From positions 111,073,783 to 111,137,782 of the forward strand of contig NC_081406.1 in NCBI RefSeq assembly GCF_030272615.1: a DNA stretch of 64,000 nucleotides. The letters run 5' to 3'. Below the pieces are notes generated by a model. The model had not been told where the DNA came from, made no database searches, and was given only the letters and a program-made list of their open reading frames with translations. The stretch comes from Cryptomeria japonica. Taxonomy: Eukaryota > Streptophyta > Pinopsida > Cupressales > Cupressaceae. A program made the position numbers and the translations under genes. Positions within the stretch are counted from its first letter, which is position 1, and every line of letters begins with the position of its first letter. Shown one piece after another: positions 55,949 through 64,000 of this stretch.

Positions 55949-56776
55949 TTGATTCAAACTTCACCTTCCTACCATAAGTTGATCCAAGAAGCCTTTAATA
56001 AAATGGTTCCCCATCCTTCTTCTAAACTAAATGATATCATATTCTCACAAGATGAATTGTCTTTTATAGATTTTATAAATAGAGATGATCTCCTTGTGAT
56101 TACTCCATGTATTTATGAAGACAACATAAGAGGTACCTTAATTGATAATGGGCCAGCACTTAACATTTGTCATGTTGACTTATTAGATAAGATAAATTGG
56201 GATCATTCTTCTATTCAACCTGATCCTCTTTATGTTCATGGCTTTGATAATGTTCCTAGAGAGACACTTGGTATAGTCATATTACCTATCAACGTAGGAC
56301 ATGTGACTTTACCTTCTCCTATTCATGTCATGCCCAACCATCTTAATTATAACCTTCTTCTAGGTAGACTATGGATTCATGCTATTAAAGTAGATCCTTC
56401 TACTCTTCATCGCAAAATAAAATTCATATATCACAATGAACTTCACACAATTAAGGCTAATCACAATCCTTATGATGTTGTTCATGTTGAAGTAGGATTC
56501 CTTTCTCCCTTTAATACTATGATTCCTTCAATAACAAAATCTCCTATTAATGATGTTTCCTTAACAAAGAATTGGGGTACATTAGACTTTATGCCTTCCA
56601 TCAATGGATATAAAATCCCTCAATCTACAAAGGAAGCCTTGAGGGATCTTTGTGTATCATTTATCCAAACTTCTTTTAAATCAATTCCCACATCTCCTTC
56701 CAACACATGTCTATATGATGATGAGGGATATTTAGATTTTGATACTAGGAATGAACCCTCTCCTCTAGAAATTTAA
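55949..56776 (+). pseudogene. gypsy-like retropepsin domain
   Basis: A 275-codon frame. At residues 61-77 it reads RGTLIDNGPALNICHV, the aspartic-protease active-site region of plant gypsy elements (usually LIDGGSALN); Asp66 is kept and the next residue is Asn. YNLLLGRLWIHAIKVDPSTLHRKIKF (about 133-158) is the conserved flap/second-strand end of the same domain. LWDLIQTSPSYHKLI precedes it. After it the frame breaks at a TAA (56774), and GHNGYGLG in another frame resembles a G-patch start. Confidence 0.8.
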
Positions 56777-56799
56777 ATATATATGCATGGACACAATGG

Positions 56800-57200
56800 A
56801 TATGGTTTAGGATGTGTGCAACAAAGTTTTGATGATCATGAGAAATCTGTTTCACACATTTTTCCAAGAAGGTCTAGGTTTCCAAAGTCATCCTTTGTCG
56901 ACATCCCCTTCCCCATTGTATAGTATGTCCATGACTTCTTACAAGTTCTCATCACAAAAAGAGAGTATTTTTTATGAGCTCCTTATATCCAACTTGATTA
57001 CTCTCTGTTTAAAGAATCAAAGAAATAATCGCAAGAAAAATCAACACGATTCTTCTTTTTGTAAGTTTCATCAAATCCCTTGCCATACCACTAATGAATA
57101 TCATGATTTAGCAGATGAAATTCAACAACTTATTGTAATTGGTACCATTCAAATACTATATGGAAATGAGTTGGACTCTCCTATTTTTCCTTTCACATAA
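56800..57200 (+). pseudogene. gypsy-like CxFH motif region, truncated
   Basis: The frame ending at 57200 contains FCKFHQIPCHTTNEYHDLADEIQQLIVIGTI, matching the CRFHxxxGHxTxxCxxL...I..LI..G gag motif of plant gypsy elements; the second Cys is Tyr and Gly is Cys. It comes after the protease here, whereas it normally lies before. No RT or integrase follows. Confidence 0.6.
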
Positions 57201-57736
57201 CATTTAAGTTCCTATTATGTTGCTCCTCATTATGTGACATTGGTAGCTTTCTTATTGGGGGCATTGTCATTCATGGTGGTACAATTTCAAATGCAATCAT
57301 ACTTTGGTCTAGCAACATAATAGTATTTTTCTTCTCTCCATGTTTGGGGGGCAAGAATAGTCTTTCAATCATCCTTTCTCACTTTCCCTTTGTGAAGTAG
57401 GACCTTTATTAAGCATCTCTTATCAATTGTGGACGTGTATATCCCTATTGAAGATCGCCTTCCTCTTATTGGATCAAGTATCCCTAATAAGGATCTTATA
57501 CTTGCCTTATAAGTGCTTATCCTTAATTGGACCTCTTCCTTAGTGTTCAAAGTCTATAATCATTCATAAAATTCTTCTCTTTATTGAGTGGTATCTTTTA
57601 TAATGAACCCTTATATATATTGATATGCATCCCTACTGAGGATCTTTTTCTTATTCTAGAAAAGTGTTCCTTTTATAAATGATCTCTCTTTGGTGTCCTT
57701 GTCTCCATGCTTGGGGGGAAAGAATAATGTTTCAAC

Positions 57737-57800
<64 letters not shown>

Positions 57801-58935
57801 CAAAAATTGCCTTTTTCCTTTATTGAGTTACATCTTTTATAATTTGATGTCATATTTTATGAGTGGTTGTGCATTCCTTGTTTGAAATGGTGCATCTTTT
57901 ATGAGCAATCTCTCCTAAGTGAAAGTATGCAATCCTACGAATCCACTTTGGAAAAGGTTTGTATTCTTAGTTCTCTTATCCTTCCAAGATGTTATCGTTA
58001 CTAAGGATCTCCTCTACTCTTGGAGGTAGATATATTTATGCAAAGATATATGCATCCTTTATTATTTATAGGGTAAGTGCACAAAGATGGTGGTCAAAAA
58101 GTGGGGTATAAGTGGACACTTTTTTTTTCTTTTGAAATCAGGTGAACCTGAACTTGGAGGCAAAATTTGAAAGTCATCCACTCAAGATATGAAGATAATC
58201 AAAGAACAAACATAGTATTACTCTGAATCTAGTTTCCAAACTACTAAATGTTTTCAAAATTGGATAAGATTAAGGGGGTCAAATCCTTCGTGCATGAAAA
58301 TAGACCCTGATTTTTTTTGAAAAACATAACATAGTGTCTGACGTGCACATCAAAAAATTCATAGTTAGATTTATTATTTTAACAAATCCTTTGGTAGAAA
58401 GATAGTTAAAAGTGAGCACTAGAAGATGTGTATTTTTTTGTAATTTTTTGTTGAGTATTTTTTTTTATGATTTTTCCAAAGGAGCACATCCTGATAAATT
58501 AGGTACCTATTTGTGTGAAGCATAAGTTGCACTAAACAAATCGAAAAGACAATTTAAAAAAAAAAAATTGTAAAGAATCAAGTGCACTACAATAATATAT
58601 AAAGTTTTTTAAATTTGGATAAGTATATCAAAATTTATTAAAAAAATGGTGCACCTATGTTTGTGAGAAGTATGGAGACACTAGTAAAAGAAATTCAATA
58701 ATAATATGTTATTGTTGTTCAAATTGAAAAAAATTATATGGTTAGAAAGCTTAGAAGATGGGTTAAAATATGGTGGCAATTTTAGAAATACCCACTTGAT
58801 GAAGTGTAAACCTGATGATGACAAAGTCGATAAACCAAGTTGATAAAATAAAACACGTCAAAAATGAGAGAAATGGAGGGAAATCAAACTTCCAAACCAT
58901 AGCTTTGTCATCCAGACCTATTTCCAAGCCTAAAC
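57201..58935. other. no gene; includes a (TC)n run
   Basis: Sequence with repeated CCCTAATAAGGATCTT-type words at 57400-57660 and a (TC)n tract at about 57738-57800. The remainder to 58935 is AT-rich without coding support. Confidence 0.5.
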
Positions 58936-59075
58936 AGTCAAAAGCACGTACAAGGTACTTATGGTTTAAAAATCACATACGGGGTGCTTATGGTGTAAGA
59001 AGCGCGTATGGGGTATTTTTACTATGAACAGTGCGTACGTGCTCTTTTTACTATAAATAGCACGTACGTGCTAGT
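58936..59075. repeat. GCGTACG-type motif cluster, left copy
   Basis: Five variants of a CRCGTACGTGCT motif lie within 140 bp (58944, 58973, 58999, 59029, 59061), the last being a perfect 14-bp palindrome AGCACGTACGTGCT (59059-59072). Related motifs recur at 62388-62530. Confidence 0.7.
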
Positions 59076-59078
59076 GTA

Positions 59079-59200
59079 TTATATGATATTGTATATATAA
59101 TGTGTATAATATATATACATATAATATATAATATTTATATATATATGTATATAATAATATATAATATATTAAGTATATATATACACATATAAGTATATTA
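59079..59200. repeat. (TA)n-rich cryptic microsatellite
   Basis: About 120 bp of TATATAATATATATAC-type sequence. Confidence 0.9.
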
Positions 59201-59225
59201 TCTCCCCCTCTCAAATGCATACAAG

Positions 59226-59455
59226 GTGCCTCTCTCTCTCTCTCTCTCCCCTTCTCCCTTCCTCCATACCCCATCCCTCTCTCTCTCCCTCCCTCTCTCC
59301 CCTTCTCCCTTCCTCCATACCCCATCCCTCGTTCTCTCCCCTTATCCCTTCCTCCATACCCCATCCCTCTCTCTCTTTCTCTCTCCCCTTCTCCCTTCCT
59401 CCATACCCCATCCCTCTTTCTCTTCTTCTCTCCCTCCCTCCCTACATACCCCACT
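59226..59455. repeat. polypyrimidine minisatellite
   Basis: Four to five copies of a 39-55-bp unit containing CCTTCCTCCATACCCCATCC, separated by (TC)n of variable length. Single units recur at about 60648-60680, 61610-61640 and 62040-62065. Long frames on both strands here are low-complexity artefacts. Confidence 0.9.
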
Positions 59456-59684
59456 GCAACTGTGTTTGCACTTCTATAGAAGTAAGTGAATTTATTTCTT
59501 GTCTGCAACTTCCTCTTTGATTTTTATCATGTATGCTCTCCTAATAAAATTGACTGATGGATTTGTGTGTGTATATTGAATAGGAGGAATAGGGTTTAAA
59601 ATTGAACCATGGGTGCATTACCATGACAAACAAGGAAACCTGTAGCAATATTCTTCTCGAATGTGTTTTTAATGAGTAGAGCAG

Positions 59685-60014
59685 ATGTGGAAAATAGTGT
59701 CAACAAAGCAATATGATGAGTCAGAGTACCTGCAATATGTTTTTCAAAAGGAAACAACTGGTAGGAAGAGAAAGAAGGAGAGTAACACAGATGATGTCCT
59801 GGAGAATGATAGTGGTGGGTATGTGAGAGTTCCCATGTTGTTACACAACGCCTGTCACCTAAAGAAATTAAAGTTTGTTTTATGCATGGAAGTGGTAGTA
59901 TATGATGATCATCACTTGTCAAACGGCTTGGAACGGTACATACCCATGAAAGAAATCAAGTGTGTAATTCCTATAGTCACAACCGAGATTAGTCCTATAA
60001 CCTTGCAAATTTAA
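59685..60014 (+). CDS. hypothetical 109-codon frame
   Basis: I do not recognise it. It begins MWKIVSTKQYDESEYLQYVF, has a basic patch (GRKRKKESN) and ends IVTTEISPITLQI. It follows a leader (AACTGTGTTTGCACTTCTATAGAAGTAAGTG, about 59457-59490) that recurs before the coding frame at 62944, so it may be a fragment of the same kind of unit. Support is weak. Confidence 0.25.
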   Translation: MWKIVSTKQYDESEYLQYVFQKETTGRKRKKESNTDDVLENDSGGYVRVPMLLHNACHLKKLKFVLCMEVVVYDDHHLSNGLERYIPMKEIKCVIPIVTTEISPITLQI

Positions 60015-60234
60015 TAGCATCATATGTTTTAGAACTTAGGCAATAATCTTAGGGTTAGGTCAAGCTCTTACACTTTCTTTTTAGCGAAGCCTTAGTGTTT
60101 GTTTTCTTGGAGTCTCTATTATGCTGACAATGGTCTAACTTAGCTATATCAAAACTAAACTACCAATGTTCTATTGTATGATGTTCTATTGTATGATATT
60201 CTATTCATAACTTTAAATTTAATATATCATTTTA

Positions 60235-60595
60235 TTAGCCCACCATATGACCCCTTAGGTGTTATTAGAGGTCGTATTGTTTCCTAAGAGGTCATATGGT
60301 GTCTTGTGACCCCTTAGGACACCATATGACCCCTTACGACAGCATACGACCCATAACAACACCATATGGTGTCCTAAGGAGTCATAGGATGCCATATGAC
60401 CCCTCGAGACACCAATGACCCATAACAACACCATATGGTGTTCTATGACCCCTTAGGACACTATTTGGTATCATTATAGGTCCTATGGTGTGGTAAGGGA
60501 TAATATAGTGTCATATGACCCCTTAGATGTTGTTAGGGGTCATATTGTGTTCTAAGGGTCATATTGTGTCCTGGATTCGATATCTCTTCCTCTCC

Positions 60596-60647
<52 letters not shown>

Positions 60648-60890
60648 CCCCCTTCTCCCTTCCTCCATACCGCATCCATCTTTCTCTTCTTCTCTCCCTC
60701 CCTCTTTCTCTTCTTCTATAATTCCTATTAGCCCACCATATGACCCCTTAGGTGTCATTAGAGGTCGTATTGTTTCCTTAGTGGTCATATGGTGTCCTGT
60801 GACCCCTCAAAAATACAATATGACCCCTTAAGACACCATACAAAGACACATAACAACACCATATGGTGCCCTAAGGGATCATATTGGTGA
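60235..60890. repeat. CATATG/GACCCCTTAG short-repeat field
   Basis: About ten CATATG sites, most within CACCATATGACCCC or its inverse GGGGTCATATGGTG; several are perfect palindromes (CACCATATGGTG at about 60359 and 60431). Words CATATGACCCCTTAGG and GGTGTCCTAAG occur in both orientations. A block of about 77 bp (GCCCACCATATGACCCCTTAGG...) is repeated at 60238 and 60731, on either side of a (TC)n tract at 60596-60645. Confidence 0.85.
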
Positions 60891-60932
60891 TTCTATGACC
60901 CCCTTTAGGACACTATTTTGGTGTCGTTATAG

Positions 60933-61923
60933 GTCTCTCTCTCTCTCTCTCTCTCTCTCCTCTCTTCCTCTCCTCGCTCTCTCCTCTCTCTCTCTCTCTC
61001 TCCACCTCCCCCCTCTTCTCTCTCCCACCCTCCCCCCCCTCTCTCTGCCTCTCTTTACCCTTCCCTCCCCCTCTCTACATCCCTCTCCCTCTCTCTGTCC
61101 CTCTCCATCCTTCCCTCTCTCTCTCTTCCTCTCCCTCCTCCCCTCCTTCTCTCTCTCCCTCTTCCTCCTTACCCCTCTCTCTCTCTCTTCTTCCTCCTCC
61201 CTCTCCCCCCTCTTCTCTCTCCCTCTCCCTCCCTCTACCTCTCTCCTTCTCCCTCCTTCCCTCTCTCTCTCTCTCTTCCTCTCCTCCTCCCCTCCTTTCT
61301 CTCTCCCTCCCCTCTTCCCTCGCTCTCTCTTCCTCCCCTCCCCTCTCTCCCTCCCCCCTCTCCTCTCCTCTATCCCTCCTCTCCTCTCCCCCCCTCCTTC
61401 TTATCTCCCTCTCTCCCTCCTTCCCTTCCTGCCCCCCTCCTTCTCTCTCTCCTCTCCTCTCCTCTCTCTCTCTCTCTCTCGTCCTCTCTCCTCTCTCTCC
61501 TCTCTCCTCTCTCCTCCTCTCTCTCCTCTCTCTCTCTCTCCTCTCCCCTCCCTCCCCCTCCCCCCTCCCCTCCCCTCCCTCCTCTCCCTTCCCTCCTCTA
61601 CTCTCCCTCTCCCTTCCTCCATACCCATTCTTCTTTCCCACCCTCCTCCCCCCTCTTCTCTCCCTCTCTCCTTCTCCCTCCCTCTCCCTCCTTCCCTCTC
61701 CCTCCTTCCCTCTCTCTCTCTCTCTCCCTCTCCCTCCTCCCTCTCCCTCTCTCTCCCTCTCCCTCCTCCCTCCTTTCTCTCTCTCCCCCTCCTTCCCTTT
61801 CTCTCTCTTCCTCCCCCTCCCCCTCCTTCCCTCCCCCCCCTCTCATCTCCCTCCCCCTCCTTCTTCTCTCCCCTCTCTCCCTCCTTCCCTTTTTGCCCCC
61901 CTCCTCCTCTCTCCCTCCCCCTA

Positions 61924-61994
<71 letters not shown>

Positions 61995-62225
61995 CCCCTC
62001 CCTCTTCCTCCCCCTCCCTCCCCCCTCCCCACCCCTACTCTCCCTCTCCCTACCCTCTATACCCCTTCTTCTCTCCCACCCCCCTTCTTCTCTCCCACCC
62101 TCTCCCTCCCCCTCCACCTCCCTCCCTCCCTCCCCCCTCTCCTCTCCCTCCCCCCCCTCCTTCTTCTCTCCCTCTCTCCCTCCTTTCCTTCTGCCCCCCC
62201 TCCTCTCTCCCTCCCCCCTACTCTC

Positions 62226-62296
<71 letters not shown>
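60933..62296. repeat. 1.36-kb polypyrimidine tract, (TC)n-based
   Basis: Almost pure C/T on the plus strand. Two long uninterrupted (TC)n runs lie at about 61925-61991 and 62241-62292; the rest is CCTCCCTC/CTCTCC mixtures. Frames of up to 482 codons cross it on both strands (Ser/Leu/Pro or Arg/Glu/Gly only); they are not genes. Confidence 0.95.
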
Positions 62297-62364
62297 TTTC
62301 ATTCACATTTTTTCTACTACCAATAGCATGTATGGGCTACTAAACCTATTAGTTCACTGCCCCT

Positions 62365-62535
62365 GCCATAAATTTTTTAAGGCGTAGGAGTGCGTACACT
62401 ATACTTATTACTTGTAAGCGCGTACACAGTACTTATTACTTGTAAGTGCATACGGGGTACTGAACCCATTATTCACTACCCTACAATAACATTTTTTAGG
62501 CTTAAGAGCGCGTACGCCGCTACTTATTAGTACAG
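62365..62535. repeat. GCGTACG-type motif cluster, right copy
   Basis: GTGCGTACACTATACTTATTACTTGTAAG-type units: two close tandem copies (62390-62450) and further GCGCGTACGCCG at 62510. It matches the motif family at 58936-59075. A leader-like AACTGTGTCTTCACTTC...GAAGTAAGTGAATTT follows at 62702-62750. Confidence 0.65.
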
Positions 62536-62943
62536 AATGGGAAAAAAAAATACCGTTGGGCTTGCCAACATTTTATGGATTAACAGGGACATTCATGGTT
62601 ATTAAATGGAGTGCATATGCGGTACATAGACATTATTTTTAGTTTCCCAAGAGCCTCAACTACCTCAAAAGAAGTTTTTGAGGTCATTGAAGGCCCCACT
62701 GGAACTGTGTCTTCACTTCTATCACTGTTTTATGCATAGAAGTAAGTGAATTTTTTGTTTTTGCATGATTTCAAATAATTGAATTGTTGTTCTTATTAGT
62801 TTTGTCAATAGTATTGTGATTGTTTAATAGTTTGATTCCAAAAAACAGTGATAAGATGCATATTTATGGCTATTTGTTTGTTTATGAACTTTTGTTTACA
62901 TATATATGTAATATGGTTCTATTTAGGACAACTGATATCAACC

Positions 62944-64000
62944 ATGGGAAAGAACAAGCGAGGAACGATGGAACAATGAGAGGTTGAAAAGGAAAGACAA
63001 AGGCGATGTATGAAGAAATTACGTGACATAAGAAAAATGGGAGAAGAAGGCATGTCATCCTCAATATCTCAATTCGATTTACCAAATGAACATAATGCAC
63101 CTAATGCAATTGAAGAAGAGACATTTGATTTACCATATGAACCTAATGCAATTGAAGAAGATACCACATTGAATAATTAATTAAATGATGAACATACACC
63201 TTCTCTATTTGATGAATTGAATGTACATAATGCACCGATGTTAACACCTCCTAGAATCATTCGTAGGAAACCAAAGTATCTGATTAACATTGATGAGAAT
63301 ATATTGAAGCCAATGCCCAATAAAATGAATGAACAGACTTGTAGAAGAATGGTTAACATAATATGGCAAAACTATTTTGAAAACTTAAATCAAACCGCAA
63401 GATGTCAATTAATTGTTCAAATGATTAAAAAATTGAATTTTAGAGAGACAATGAAAATTCTAGGCCTAAGATCATCTGAAAGTAATAGTGAAAGAACTAT
63501 TATGAGAAATCTATTTGATGCATATCAAGCTATTGGTTCAAAATCACATACTAAATATTCTAATGCTACTCGACGTGTCATTACATCAACCATAATGAGC
63601 AAGAAAATACAAAATGATCATTTGATAAGCAAAACAAGTAAGTCATTAAAATGTTAGTAGAACAACATTAAGTAAAGCATTAAAGAGGAAGGAAAAAATA
63701 GAGGAACCTAACAATAAATCTCTTTGGGAATTCTTGGGTAGACTACCATGCAAAGACAAGGTTGTTTTTGATGCAAAAAGAACATTAATTGAAAATTTTT
63801 GGCATGAAAAAACAAGAGTTTCACCCAACCAAAGAGATGTTAGAAGGCGAATTTGGTCTAAAAATCATGAGCCACATGCCAAACACTATTTGGATATGAC
63901 TCAAACTAAATTTTATGAAAGATTCCTTCAAAAGTTTCCTCAAATAAGAATTTCTCAAAGATTTTTTGAAATGACAAAACCTTTTTATATTAAGATTAAT
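62944..64000 (+). pseudogene. transposon-type protein, broken and cut by window end
   Basis: Coding-like sequence from ATGGGAAAGAAC at 62944. Block 1 is basic (ERQRRCMKKLRDIRKMGEEG); block 2 repeats FDLPxExNAPNAIEEE. After a stop at 63178, 63217-63657 is a 146-codon frame with PKYLINIDENILKPMPNKM and TCRRMVNIIWQNYFENL. A frameshift near 63650 leads to NKSLWEFLGRLPCKDKVVFD and EKTRVSPNQRDVRRRIWSKNHEPHAKHYLDMTQTKFYERFLQKFPQIRISQRFFEMTKPFY. The last block resembles a widespread uncharacterised, probably transposon-borne, family with the pattern HYLxxTQxxFYxxFxxxxPxxxIxxxxFxxxKPF. I cannot name the enzyme class. It continues past 64000. Confidence 0.5.

Noticed and set aside
59071-59520. Frames over the 59.2-kb minisatellite on both strands
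   Set aside because: Low-complexity translations of the repeated CCATACCCCATCC unit.
60895-62343. 482-codon plus frame and several 80-240-codon minus frames
   Set aside because: Only the translation of a C/T-rich tract (Ser/Leu/Pro or Arg/Glu/Gly); no protein features.

Overview
This is nuclear DNA from a large, repeat-rich plant genome, most likely a gymnosperm (conifer or yew type). That assignment is an inference. It rests on the gene-poor, AT-rich sequence, the nested and decayed LTR retrotransposons with tRNA-iMet primer sites, a long-3'-end LINE, and a receptor kinase of the plant-specific LRR-XII type. I saw no rRNA, tRNA, organellar or bacterial gene. Only one gene looks intact: a non-RD leucine-rich-repeat receptor kinase on the minus strand (32650-35909). 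It has two exons and a GT-AG intron and encodes about 1051 residues.

Layout. 1-2.7 kb: decayed Ty3/gypsy pol. 4.6-8.2 kb (minus) and 10.9-14.1 kb (plus): two diverged, head-to-head copies of an unrecognised protein of about 1,100 codons. Between them, at 8.2-9.35 kb, lies a striking array of about 17 short palindromes built on a TTTAAA core. 16.2-17.7 kb: truncated Ty1/copia. 18.5-24.2 kb: Sire-like Ty1/copia with gag, pol and a 5' LTR but no 3' LTR found. 24.9-26.5 kb: solo LTR with target-site duplication. 26.6-28.5 kb: 5'-truncated LINE with a 16-bp duplication. 29.6-32.4 kb: complete-ended gag-only LTR element coding for a coiled-coil, G-patch and zinc-knuckle protein. 32.6-35.9 kb: the receptor kinase. 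36.6-39.2 kb: three related terminal-inverted-repeat elements with TA duplications and one foldback hairpin. 40.3-41.6 kb: tandem repeats. 42.2-48.5 kb: a second gag-only LTR element with 1.7-kb LTRs. 50.4-52.1 kb: a truncated receptor-kinase pseudogene joined to a copia RT fragment. 52.5-57.2 kb: gypsy-like gag/protease remnant with a repetitive leader. 57.7-62.3 kb: simple-sequence DNA, including 1.4 kb of polypyrimidine and a CATATG repeat field. 62.9 kb to the end: a broken transposon-type protein running off the window.

How the parts relate. The kinase gene and its pseudogene are paralogues created by duplication; the pseudogene lost its first exon 5' part to a copia fragment and then took a nonsense mutation. 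The 42-48 kb gag-only element shares LTR-end and primer-site sequence with the pol-bearing copia at 18.5-24.2 kb, so relatives of the latter probably mobilised it. The most unusual structures are the compensatory palindrome array, the uncharacterised protein pair around it, and the gag-only element with a G-patch.
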